From: Methanosarcinales archaeon
GTDB taxonomy: Archaea; Halobacteriota; Syntropharchaeia; Alkanophagales; Methanospirareceae
NCBI GenBank assembly: GCA_025464345.1
Contig: JAODGP010000022.1
Location: 1 to 18,996 of the forward strand
DNA: 18,996 nt
Direction: 5' to 3'
A program made the translations under genes and the position numbers. Under the pieces are notes generated by a model that was not told the DNA's origin, made no database searches, and saw only the letters and a program-made list of their open reading frames with translations. Shown here one piece after another: positions 1 through 7,202 of this stretch. Position 1 is the first letter of the stretch. Every line of letters begins with the position of its first letter.

Positions 1-2868
1 TTTCCTACTCTGGATTGCTCTGCATGTGTGCTCACGCCGAAGATGGTGGATGTCGCCCGGCATGAGAACATCGAACTCATCACATATGCGGAAGTGGAGA
101 GTGTGGAGGGCTATGTTGGCAATTTCAAAGTGCGAATAAGGAAGAAGCCACGTTACGTGGACGAAGATAAATGCACGGGCTGCGGTGAATGTGCGAAGGT
201 ATGCCCGGTGAAGGAGCTCGTCCCAAACGATTTTGATCTGGGGCTGTCGAAGAGAGGTGCACTTTACATACCATTCCCGCAGGCTGTGCCACTGGTCTAT
301 ACAATAGACAAGATAGAAGGTACGCCACCCTGCCGGTTGAACTGCCCTGCGGGTGTGAATGTGCAGGGTTACGTGGCATTGATTTCACAGGGCAGATACA
401 AAGAAGCGGTTGACCTGATAAGGGAGGTGAATCCGTTACCTGCTGTATGCGGATATGTATGCACGCATCCATGTGAATCGGCATGTAATCGTGCGGCAAT
501 TGATGAACCGGTAGCGATAAAGGCGTTGAAGAGGTTTGCAACCGCGATGATAGATTATGAGGATGTGGAAGAAATAGAGCCAGAGGAGCGAGAAGGGAAG
601 ATAGCCATTATCGGTTCCGGTCCTGCGGGGCTCTCAGCTGCGTATTATCTCGTGAAAGCGGGCTATAAAGCGCATATATTTGAGAAATTACCGGTGCCCG
701 GCGGTATGCTCGCTGCTGGTATACCGCATTACAGGCTACCACGTAGCGTGCTGTGGAAAGAGGTGGAGTATATCAGGCGAGTGTGCGGCGACAGACTGGA
801 GATAGAGACCGGTGTGGAGGTGGATAAGAGCATGTTCGAACGTATAAGAGCGGAGTATGACGCAATTTGTATCGCAGTGGGTGCGGACAGGAGCAGGAAG
901 CTGGGTATAGAGGGTGAAGAACTCAAAGGTGTGGTTCATGGTGTTGAGTTCCTCCGTGAACTGAACCTCAAACTGGACAGAGCGGCAGATTCGAGCAGGA
1001 TTAAGGATGAGCTGGGCATAGGACAGCGAGTGGCGGTGATAGGCGGTGGAGATGTAGCAGTGGATGCAGCGAGATGCGCTTTACGGCTGGGTTCAAATGT
1101 TACAATCGTGTACAGGCGCACGAGGGAAGAGATGCCGGCACGTGAGGCTGAATTGCGAGAAGCGGAAGAGGAGGGTGTGCAATTCTTATTCCTGGCTTCT
1201 CCACGCAGGATAATAGGTAAAGAGCGAGTTGAAGCAGTGGAATGCATACGTATGGAACTCGGTGAGCCGGATGAATCCGGCAGGAGGAGACCGGTACCCG
1301 TGGAAGGCTCGGAGTTCTCGCTCGATGTGGATACGCTTATAGTGGCAATAGGGCAGCAATCCGGGCTCGAATTCCTGGAAGGGGCTGGTATAACCGCTGA
1401 TAGGGGCGTGCTCAAGACCGGTTATCTCGGTCATACAGGTGTTGAAGGTATATTTGCATGTGGTGACGCAGTAACCGGTCCCGCAACTGTTATAGATGCG
1501 ATAGCGGGCGGCAGGAGAGTGGCGGAAGCCATTGACCGCTATCTGCGTGGCGTACCGGAGTGTGAGGAGGCTGAGATAGAGGAGAAGGAGATAGGGATAG
1601 AAGAAGTGAAGGAGCGGCTAAAAGATGCTTTCCCCGGTGTGAAGATGCGTAAGGAGGAGAAGAAACTGCATCCTCAGGTGCGAATACGCAGTTTTGATGT
1701 GGTTGAGCTCGGCTTTGATACAGAGGATGCGATGGAGGAGGCGAGTAGATGTCTGAGATGTGGTATCTGCGCAGATTGCCGGCTATGTGAGCGAGTCTGT
1801 GATGCAGATGCGATAATGCATGATATGACTGAAGAACTGGTGGATATAGACGTGGGTGCGATTGTTATAGCCACGGGCTATGACTTATTCGACCCCAATC
1901 TGGAGCCGAATTACGGATATGAACACGATGAGGTGATAACGGCACTGGAATTCGAGCGGCTGTGCTCTGCGAGCGGTCCCACATCGGGAAAGATAGAGAT
2001 AAATGGTAGAGAGCCGAAGGAGGTGGTGTTCATAAGCTGTGTGGGCTCACGTGAGCAGTCCGGTAAAGGTAACAGGTACTGCTCCCGCGTGTGCTGCATG
2101 TACATAGCGAAGCAGGCGCACCTGGTGAAGGAGCATATCCCGGATGCGAATGTAACGGTCTTCTATACGGATGTTCGAGCGTTTGGCAAGGGTTTTGAGG
2201 AGTTCTACCAGCGTGTGCGGGATGAGGGTGTGGAATACATAAGGAGGGATTTAACAGAAGAGATAAGGGTGGAGAAGGAGGATGGCAGATTGAAAGTGAG
2301 CGGGATTTGTGAAGGTCGGTATGTGGAGAAGTATGCAGACCTTGTGGTGCTTGCAACTGGTATTATACCACGAAATGATGCGCTTGAGCTCGCAAAGAGA
2401 TTGAAGATAACACAGAGTGCTGATAAATTCTTCATGGAGGCGCATCCGAAGCTGAGACCCATGGATACCCTTACTGATGGTATATTCCTCGCAGGATGCG
2501 CTCAGTCGCCAAAGGACATACCGGATAGCGTAGCCCAGGCTTCGGCTGCTGCGTCTCGTGCTTGTGATATTCTGTCGAGCGAGTATGTGGAGGTAGAGCC
2601 GATAGTAGTGGAAGTGGACGAGGAACGATGTATAGGCTGCGGTGCCTGTGAGGCGGTGTGCCCGTTTGGTGCGATAGAGCTGAGAGAGATGGAGAAACAC
2701 CTGGAGGAGCTTGTGCTTATAACCAGGAAATCACGTGTGAATCCAGTGCTGTGTAAGGGCTGTGGCGCATGTGTTGCCGAGTGCCCCGTTGGTGCGATCA
2801 CTCAGAAGCACTTCACATCAGAACAGATAGGAGCGATGGTGAAGGCTTTAGGACGTATGCCCGCATGA
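1..2868 (+). CDS. hdrA: HdrA-type FAD/iron-sulfur oxidoreductase with inserted GltD-like domain, 5'-truncated
   Basis: The reading frame is open from base 1, so the true start lies outside the window; a GTG at 28 is internal, because the residues before it (DCSACVLTPKM) are a conserved HdrA segment. The 955 visible residues run as follows. First comes the end of an HdrA N-terminal half and a 4Fe-4S motif (C58, C61, C64, C68). Next is a GltD-like block: a cysteine-rich entry region, an FAD Rossmann motif GSGPAG (205-210), a second nucleotide motif GGG (348-350) and an NADPH-type YRRTREEMPA (371-380). The HdrA core then resumes, with a cysteine cluster (C584-C600) and C680, C694, C698, C699. 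Two C-terminal ferredoxin motifs close it (C877-C887, C918-C928). HdrA proteins are the flavin-based electron-bifurcating subunits of heterodisulfide reductase complexes. The GltD-like insert suggests direct NAD(P)H coupling, which is inference. The lost N-terminus should hold the HdrA FAD-binding site. It is cytoplasmic, with no HdrB/C gene visible here. Confidence 0.9.
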   Translation, partial: FPTLDCSACVLTPKMVDVARHENIELITYAEVESVEGYVGNFKVRIRKKPRYVDEDKCTGCGECAKVCPVKELVPNDFDLGLSKRGALYIPFPQAVPLVYTIDKIEGTPPCRLNCPAGVNVQGYVALISQGRYKEAVDLIREVNPLPAVCGYVCTHPCESACNRAAIDEPVAIKALKRFATAMIDYEDVEEIEPEEREGKIAIIGSGPAGLSAAYYLVKAGYKAHIFEKLPVPGGMLAAGIPHYRLPRSVLWKEVEYIRRVCGDRLEIETGVEVDKSMFERIRAEYDAICIAVGADRSRKLGIEGEELKGVVHGVEFLRELNLKLDRAADSSRIKDELGIGQRVAVIGGGDVAVDAARCALRLGSNVTIVYRRTREEMPAREAELREAEEEGVQFLFLASPRRIIGKERVEAVECIRMELGEPDESGRRRPVPVEGSEFSLDVDTLIVAIGQQSGLEFLEGAGITADRGVLKTGYLGHTGVEGIFACGDAVTGPATVIDAIAGGRRVAEAIDRYLRGVPECEEAEIEEKEIGIEEVKERLKDAFPGVKMRKEEKKLHPQVRIRSFDVVELGFDTEDAMEEASRCLRCGICADCRLCERVCDADAIMHDMTEELVDIDVGAIVIATGYDLFDPNLEPNYGYEHDEVITALEFERLCSASGPTSGKIEINGREPKEVVFISCVGSREQSGKGNRYCSRVCCMYIAKQAHLVKEHIPDANVTVFYTDVRAFGKGFEEFYQRVRDEGVEYIRRDLTEEIRVEKEDGRLKVSGICEGRYVEKYADLVVLATGIIPRNDALELAKRLKITQSADKFFMEAHPKLRPMDTLTDGIFLAGCAQSPKDIPDSVAQASAAASRACDILSSEYVEVEPIVVEVDEERCIGCGACEAVCPFGAIELREMEKHLEELVLITRKSRVNPVLCKGCGACVAECPVGAITQKHFTSEQIGAMVKALGRMPA

Positions 2869-3578
2869 GTCGTAAAATCTCGGTCGTTATACCCACGTAT
2901 AATGAGGATGCGTATATCGGGCGATGCCTGAATAGCCTTGTGAATCAGACACTCAGCAGAGATGCGTATGAGATTGTGATTGTGGATGGTGGTAGTGATG
3001 ATAGGACAGTGGAGATAGCACGAGGATATGCGGATATCGTCATCAAGCAGCGCAGCGAAGGCGTAGGTGGTGCGAGGAACGATGGTGTGGCTCTATCGAG
3101 CGGCGAGATAGTGGCGATGACCGATGCAGATATAATCCTGCCGCCGGACTGGCTTGAACGAATCTGTGCAGATTTCCGTGAAGATGGTGTGGTTGCGGTT
3201 TATGGTCCAATCATACCGATTGAGTCACGGCTCAAATACAGGGTCATGATTGGATTGTTCAACAAGCTTGCGCATATCGCTGCATACCTCAGGGTATTCT
3301 ATGCCACTATCGGCTCCAATACGGCGATAAGGAGGGATGTATTTGAGCGTATAGGCGGGTACAAAGATATGGCAGCGGGTGATGATTATGAGATAGCCCG
3401 GAGGCTGAAGCGGGAGGGTATTATAAGGTATGACCCCGAGCTTTATGTCCGGTTCTCCATGCGGCGAATGGAGAAATACGGTGTGATACGAGCATTGTAT
3501 ATATGGGCGATGAACCTGGTGGCATCGAGACGAGGCACTACGGCAAAGGTGAGTTATACACGGCAGGTATATAAGTGA
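2865..3578 (+). CDS. Family 2 glycosyltransferase (GT-A fold)
   Basis: This 237-residue protein opens with the GT2 signature ISVVIPTYNEDAYIGRCL, followed by VDGGSDDRT, the metal/nucleotide-sugar DxD-type motif DAD (87-89) and GDDYE (162-166), which sits where GT2 enzymes carry the acceptor-side catalytic acidic residues. It would transfer a sugar from a nucleotide donor to a lipid or glycan acceptor; the acceptor is unknown. Two hydrophobic or amphipathic stretches (about 125-150 and 197-212) suggest membrane association. I chose the ATG at 2865, which overlaps the HdrA stop in an ATGA arrangement. A longer frame from 2769 would read through the ferredoxin coding region and gives a non-family N-terminus. 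The overlap implies translational coupling to the redox gene, though no functional link is obvious. Confidence 0.88.
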   Translation: MSRKISVVIPTYNEDAYIGRCLNSLVNQTLSRDAYEIVIVDGGSDDRTVEIARGYADIVIKQRSEGVGGARNDGVALSSGEIVAMTDADIILPPDWLERICADFREDGVVAVYGPIIPIESRLKYRVMIGLFNKLAHIAAYLRVFYATIGSNTAIRRDVFERIGGYKDMAAGDDYEIARRLKREGIIRYDPELYVRFSMRRMEKYGVIRALYIWAMNLVASRRGTTAKVSYTRQVYK

Positions 3579-3748
3579 TGGTGTCGGGGGAAAGTAGAAA
3601 CCAGACTTTCTTCATCAGTAATACTGCCGAAGGGAGACACGGTGATAAAATCACGTGACGTGGTAACGATATTTGCAAAGGCGAAGAGTGTGAAGAGGAT
3701 AAGTTCCGTGTTCGCATCTTCGTATAACCATAATATATATTACAATTA
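3579..3748. other. Intergenic region with two hairpins and a possible 35-codon ORF
   Basis: No established gene was seen in these 170 bases. A hairpin GAAAGT/ACTTTC (3590-3595 with 3605-3610) is followed by a pyrimidine-rich run and could end the HdrA-GT2 transcript. A second, GTGAT-AAA-ATCAC (3642-3654), overlaps a perfect palindrome TCACGTGA (3651-3658). A GTG at 3642 opens a frame of 35 codons (stop 3747-3749) with codon choice like the neighbouring genes, but no recognisable family. It is not called as a gene. Confidence 0.35.
3721..3740 (+). promoter_or_regulatory. Probable TATA region for the DUF116 pair
   Basis: AT-rich CGTATAAC (3721-3728) and TAATATATAT (3731-3740) both resemble archaeal TATA boxes. 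The first would put transcription start close to the ATG at 3749. The second would start it near 3762, downstream of that ATG, and would favour an in-frame GTG at 3776. Confidence 0.45.
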
Positions 3749-4414
3749 ATGATTATCTATCCAATACCGTACCCTGTGCTCGAGCTACTGGGGCGAATAA
3801 TAGTACTTAGTTTGATAGTCTTTGTAATACTCATTCTGGTTGCTTTATTCTTCCTTGTGGTTATATTCTTCACGAAGCGAGTGATACTGCCGAAGCTCGC
3901 TCTCTTTATGATAACCATGATGCATGAGCCTTTGCGCAGGTTACTGTCGTTCTTCAGGGTGGACCCTACCCTTGTGGACCGTGTATCTGTGGAGATAGGC
4001 AATGCAGTGAATTACCCTGAGTTTGTCAGGACGAAGCTGGAAGAGCGTGTACTGCTGATGCCACAGTGCGTTCGTAGCATAGACTGCCCGGCTAAGCTCA
4101 GTTCGCTGGAAGGTATCAAATGCATAGAATGTGGTAGGTGTGAGATAGCGAAACTGAGTGCCATCTGTAAAGAGCTGGGCATCAGGCTTTACATCAGTCC
4201 GGGTGGTACCTTCACGAAACGGATCCTTCTATACAACAGGGGGCGAGTAAAAGCGGTGGTGGGCGTTGCATGTTATCCTAATTTATACGAAGGCATGTTA
4301 AACATCAAACTCGCGGGTATACCTGCACAGGGCGTGCCATTAAAGACCACAGGCTGCGTGAATACCACTGTGGACACGCAGGAGATAGTAGCGAAATGCA
4401 AGATGGTAGCATGA
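3749..4414 (+). CDS. DUF116 family membrane-anchored cysteine protein (copy A)
   Basis: This 221-residue protein has a long hydrophobic N-terminus (about 12-42, one or two membrane segments). A cytoplasmic domain follows with the DUF116 pattern C107-x5-C113-x11-C125-x2-C128-x2-C131, then PGGTF, VGVAC (C175) and GIPAQGVPL...GCVNT (C203). DUF116 has no established biochemical function; the clustered cysteines look able to bind metal or an iron-sulfur centre, which is inference. The ATG at 3749 is used, but a GTG at 3776 would fit the nearer TATA box and shortens only the leader segment. It overlaps the next gene, a paralogue with the same cysteine spacing, so the two look like a tandem duplication that is expressed and may act together. 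Confidence 0.85.
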   Translation: MIIYPIPYPVLELLGRIIVLSLIVFVILILVALFFLVVIFFTKRVILPKLALFMITMMHEPLRRLLSFFRVDPTLVDRVSVEIGNAVNYPEFVRTKLEERVLLMPQCVRSIDCPAKLSSLEGIKCIECGRCEIAKLSAICKELGIRLYISPGGTFTKRILLYNRGRVKAVVGVACYPNLYEGMLNIKLAGIPAQGVPLKTTGCVNTTVDTQEIVAKCKMVA

Positions 4415-5052
4415 TGTGCGCATCCACGGTATACATATGGATAGGAACAGCTTTTATCACTTCGGTGATAGTGCTCGCAGTGGTGCTCATACTCGCAGCT
4501 GGCTTGATGATATACAGAAGGGATCTGTTTCCGAGATTCTCGCTCGCTGTGCTCAACCTCTTTTACCATCCTGCGAAGCTCCTGCTCAGCTATCTACACA
4601 TAAATCACATAATCGTTGATGAGATAGGCATTGCACTGATGAATTCGATATACCGGAGTGCATATGAGCGTACACCGCTGAATAACAGGATGCTCTTCCT
4701 GCCACAATGCCTCCGCAGTCTCGAATGCCCGGCGAAGACCTCACCCAGGGACGGTATATTATGCAGGGAATGTGGTAACTGCGGTATTGCAGAGCTCAAG
4801 AGGCTATGTGATGAGCTTGGTCTGGCTATATGTATAGCACCCGGTGGCGAATTCGTGAAGCGAGCGATAAGTGAGAGGAAGCCACGGGCGGCGCTGGGCG
4901 TTGCATGCCAGCACGACCTGTATGAAGCGATGCGATACGTAACATCAAAGGGAATACCCATGATCGGGATAGTACTGACAAGAAGCGGATGCGTATCAAC
5001 CGATGTGAACTGGGATGATGTGAAAAGAGCTATCCGCCTTCGGGCATCCTGA
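4411..5052 (+). CDS. DUF116 family membrane-anchored cysteine protein (copy B)
   Basis: This is a 213-residue paralogue of the preceding gene. An N-terminal hydrophobic stretch (about 8-34) is followed by C100-x5-C106-x11-C118-x2-C121-x2-C124, then APGGEF, LGVAC (C166) and SGCVST (C194). The cysteine spacing is identical to copy A, while much of the rest has diverged, so the duplication is old rather than recent. The ATG at 4411 forms an ATGA overlap with the upstream stop; an in-frame ATG at 4396 would add five residues and is also possible. No strong ribosome-binding sequence precedes either, consistent with coupled translation. The role is unknown; two different membrane-anchored copies made from one mRNA could form a heterodimer (inference). 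Confidence 0.84.
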   Translation: MMCASTVYIWIGTAFITSVIVLAVVLILAAGLMIYRRDLFPRFSLAVLNLFYHPAKLLLSYLHINHIIVDEIGIALMNSIYRSAYERTPLNNRMLFLPQCLRSLECPAKTSPRDGILCRECGNCGIAELKRLCDELGLAICIAPGGEFVKRAISERKPRAALGVACQHDLYEAMRYVTSKGIPMIGIVLTRSGCVSTDVNWDDVKRAIRLRAS

Positions 5053-5061
5053 CCCGCATGT

Positions 5062-5069
5062 TTTATATA
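5062..5069 (+). promoter_or_regulatory. TATA box for the charged small protein and prs
   Basis: TTTATATA lies 10 bases after the DUF116 copy B stop. With about 26 bases from its centre to the transcription start, the mRNA would begin near 5092, just before the ribosome-binding site at 5094 and the ATG at 5109. Confidence 0.6.
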
Positions 5070-5093
5070 CATGAAAAGTTCTTTTTGAACTAT

Positions 5094-5101
5094 GAGGAGG
5101 T
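5094..5101 (+). promoter_or_regulatory. Strong Shine-Dalgarno that fixes the start at 5109
   Basis: GAGGAGGT sits seven bases before the ATG at 5109. It is one of the strongest ribosome-binding sequences in the window and argues against the in-frame upstream ATG at 5058, which overlaps the TATA box. Confidence 0.65.
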
Positions 5102-5108
5102 CAATAAT

Positions 5109-5369
5109 ATGGATGCAGTCGTCCTTGAAGGCATGGAAGATGAGATAGAGGAAGAGGATGAAGTAGAGGGAGAAGGGGAGTACGTAAAGACCGAGGAGAG
5201 AGAGTACAGTGATACGAGCAAGGACAGGGAGATGGCAGCCATAATGGAACGGCTGAAGCAGAGGGAGAAGAAGCAGAAAGCAGCCAATCTTGTGAGTAAA
5301 TTAAAGGGCAAGAAGAAGGTGAACAAGAAGATAATGCCGTATGAGATATACGCAACCTCAGGTGAATGA
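5109..5369 (+). CDS. Small highly charged protein of unknown function
   Basis: This 86-residue protein belongs to no family I recognise. Residues 8-40 are very acidic (runs of E and D). Residues 39-74 are rich in K and R with helix-forming residues (AAIMERLKQREKKQKAANL), so a short coiled coil is likely. The last dozen residues (MPYEIYATSGE) are less charged. No signal peptide, membrane segment or cysteine is present. The start is set by the strong ribosome-binding site and the TATA box rather than by the longer frame from 5058. Its stop overlaps the prs start (ATGA), so the two are translationally coupled. An acidic/basic polyampholyte ahead of PRPP synthetase might be a binding partner or chaperone-like factor, but nothing in the sequence proves it. 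Confidence 0.72.
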   Translation: MDAVVLEGMEDEIEEEDEVEGEGEYVKTEEREYSDTSKDREMAAIMERLKQREKKQKAANLVSKLKGKKKVNKKIMPYEIYATSGE

Positions 5370-6232
5370 AGATAATACCGGGTAAAGCGTCCCAGTTGCT
5401 GGCTGCGCGGATAGCTGCGGAACTGGGTTGCGAGGTTGCCCTGTGTGAGTTCAGGAGCTTTCCTGATGGCGAATTATACACGAGGATAATAGACGATGTA
5501 GAAGGCAGACATGCCGTGATAGTACAGAGCTTGATAGCAGATTCTGATCTGATAGCACTATTGCAACTGATAGACGCTGCTGCGGAAGAGGCATCACGTG
5601 TATCGGCTGTTATACCCTACCTCGGGTATGCGAGGCAGGATAAGAAGTTCAAGCGCGGTGAAGCGGTCTCAATAAGGGCGATAGCGAGGAGTATATGCGC
5701 CAGTTCGGCTCTGACTTCTATATTTGTGGTTAACGTGCATGATCCTGCGGAATTACGCTATTTTGATGTTAAACCGAAGGAGCTTGACGCAGCCCCCGTC
5801 ATCGGTGATTACATAACGGAGATGGGCATAGACCCGGTGGTTATAGGTCCGGATGAGGGTGCAGAGAGTCTGGCGAGAGCGGTTGCAGTGCCTCACGGGT
5901 TCGATTACGATGTGCTGCAGAAGAAGAGACTGGCAGATGATATGGTGGAGATGAAGCCGAAGGCGCTGGATGTCAGTGGTAAAGACATCGTCATCGTTGA
6001 TGACATCATATCCACTGGCGGTACAATAGCAGAAGCGAGCAGGATACTGAGGGAGCAGGGCGCTCACGATGTATATGCATTCTGTGTGCACGGGCTATTC
6101 GTCCAGAACGCCATTATGCGAATGCATCACGCGGGCATTAAAGAGGTGGTCAGCACAGATACGGTGGAATCGGCGTTCAGCCGTGTGAGTGTGGCGAAGC
6201 TGATTGCAAATTCACTCAGCACGCTCGAATAG
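5366..6232 (+). CDS. prs: Ribose-phosphate pyrophosphokinase (PRPP synthetase)
   Basis: The enzyme makes 5-phosphoribosyl-1-pyrophosphate from ribose 5-phosphate and ATP, the precursor for purine, pyrimidine, histidine and tryptophan synthesis. The 288 residues match the length of archaeal enzymes. Visible motifs are FPDGE (32-36), YLGYARQDKKFKRGE (85-99), NVHDP with H125, the flexible-loop QKKR (186-189) and the PRPP-binding loop VDDIISTGGTI (211-221). It is cytoplasmic. The start ATG at 5366 overlaps the stop of the charged small protein. The 3' end runs 21 bases into the end of the opposite-strand ketol-acid reductoisomerase gene, leaving no room for a separate terminator. Confidence 0.96.
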   Translation: MKIIPGKASQLLAARIAAELGCEVALCEFRSFPDGELYTRIIDDVEGRHAVIVQSLIADSDLIALLQLIDAAAEEASRVSAVIPYLGYARQDKKFKRGEAVSIRAIARSICASSALTSIFVVNVHDPAELRYFDVKPKELDAAPVIGDYITEMGIDPVVIGPDEGAESLARAVAVPHGFDYDVLQKKRLADDMVEMKPKALDVSGKDIVIVDDIISTGGTIAEASRILREQGAHDVYAFCVHGLFVQNAIMRMHHAGIKEVVSTDTVESAFSRVSVAKLIANSLSTLE

Positions 6233-7195
6233 CCGCCTTATCTCCGCACCCACGGTCTCTATCTGGTGTTTGCTTATCTTATCCCTGCTCATCTTGAGGA
6301 ATGGTGCGCCCTTCTTATATTCTTCAACCCACTCAGAAGCGAACTCACCATTCTCTACTCGCTTCAATGCTTCCTTCATACGCTCTTTCACGTCCGAGCC
6401 GATTATCTTATGCCCGACTGACCACATACCATACTCCGCGGTATTGGATATCACCTCAGCCATGCGTTTTATCCCGCCCTGCCATATGAGATCAACTATC
6501 AGTTTCATCTCATGCACGCACTCGAAATATGCCATTTCAGGCGGGTAACCGGCTTCCACGAGCACTTCAAACCCGTTCTTCATCAGTTCCACAAGACCGC
6601 CGCACAGCACACACTGCTCACCAAAGAGGTCCTCATAGGTCTCCTGCTCGAAGGTGCATTCGAGAATGCCCGCTCTCGTCCAGTGCAGAGCTTTAGCCAT
6701 TGCGAGCGCCAGCTCACGTGCTCTGCCAGAAGGGTTCTGATTCACAGCTACCAGCCCGGGCACGCCAAAGCCATCCAGATACGCCTTCCGCATCTCCGTG
6801 CCCGGCGCTTTCGGCGCTACCATGATGACATCCACATCGGGCGGCGGCACGATTCTTCTGAAGCAGATATTGAATCCATGCGAGAAGCTGAGTGTCTTAC
6901 CTGCATGCATATGCTCCTTTATCTCGGCATTATACACATCTGCCTGCACCTCATCCGGGATGAGTACATGAACGATGTCAGCCCTACGTGCGGCTTCTCC
7001 TACCGGTAGCACCTCAAACCCGTCTCGCTCAGCACGGGCTCTGCTCGGACCGGCTCGCAGCCCTATGAGCACGTCAATGGAAGAATCACGCAAGCACTTC
7101 GCCTGTGCCTCTCCCTGTGCACCATAGCCTATAACCGCTACGGTCCTGTCTCTCAGTATGCGGTCATCCACATCCTCATCGTGTAATATCCTCAT
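6212..7195 (-). CDS. ilvC: Ketol-acid reductoisomerase, class I
   Basis: This enzyme converts acetolactate or acetohydroxybutyrate to the dihydroxy acids of valine, leucine and isoleucine synthesis, using NAD(P)H and Mg2+. The 327 residues fit class I. Visible are the nucleotide loop GYGAQG (23-28), catalytic H106 in SHGFNI, metal ligands D189 and E193 in DLFGEQ, E225 and E229 in AYFECVHE, and S250 in ISNTAE. Two variations from the sequences I recall are GAQGEA where GxQGxA usually carries H or R, and PKAPGTEMRKAYLDGFG in place of the common PKGPG form; both keep the catalytic residues. It lies seven bases after the shikimate kinase stop and is probably co-transcribed with it. No other ilv or leu gene is in view. 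Its end overlaps prs by 21 bases. Confidence 0.95.
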   Translation of the reverse strand: MRILHDEDVDDRILRDRTVAVIGYGAQGEAQAKCLRDSSIDVLIGLRAGPSRARAERDGFEVLPVGEAARRADIVHVLIPDEVQADVYNAEIKEHMHAGKTLSFSHGFNICFRRIVPPPDVDVIMVAPKAPGTEMRKAYLDGFGVPGLVAVNQNPSGRARELALAMAKALHWTRAGILECTFEQETYEDLFGEQCVLCGGLVELMKNGFEVLVEAGYPPEMAYFECVHEMKLIVDLIWQGGIKRMAEVISNTAEYGMWSVGHKIIGSDVKERMKEALKRVENGEFASEWVEEYKKGAPFLKMSRDKISKHQIETVGAEIRRLFERAE

Positions 7196-7202
7196 GCGTT
7201 TA

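Noticed and set aside
936..1415. Long minus-strand frame of 159 codons inside the HdrA gene, with several others like it across the window.
   Set aside because: Serine- and proline-rich shadow translations of real plus-strand genes, with no motifs or start signals.
2769..2864. N-terminal extension of the GT2 glycosyltransferase within the HdrA gene.
   Set aside because: It is an out-of-frame reading of the ferredoxin motif; the ATGA overlap start at 2865 gives the normal GT2 N-terminus.
5890..5905. GGGTTCGATT resembling a tRNA T-arm.
   Set aside because: It falls within the prs coding region, with no acceptor stem or anticodon arm around it.
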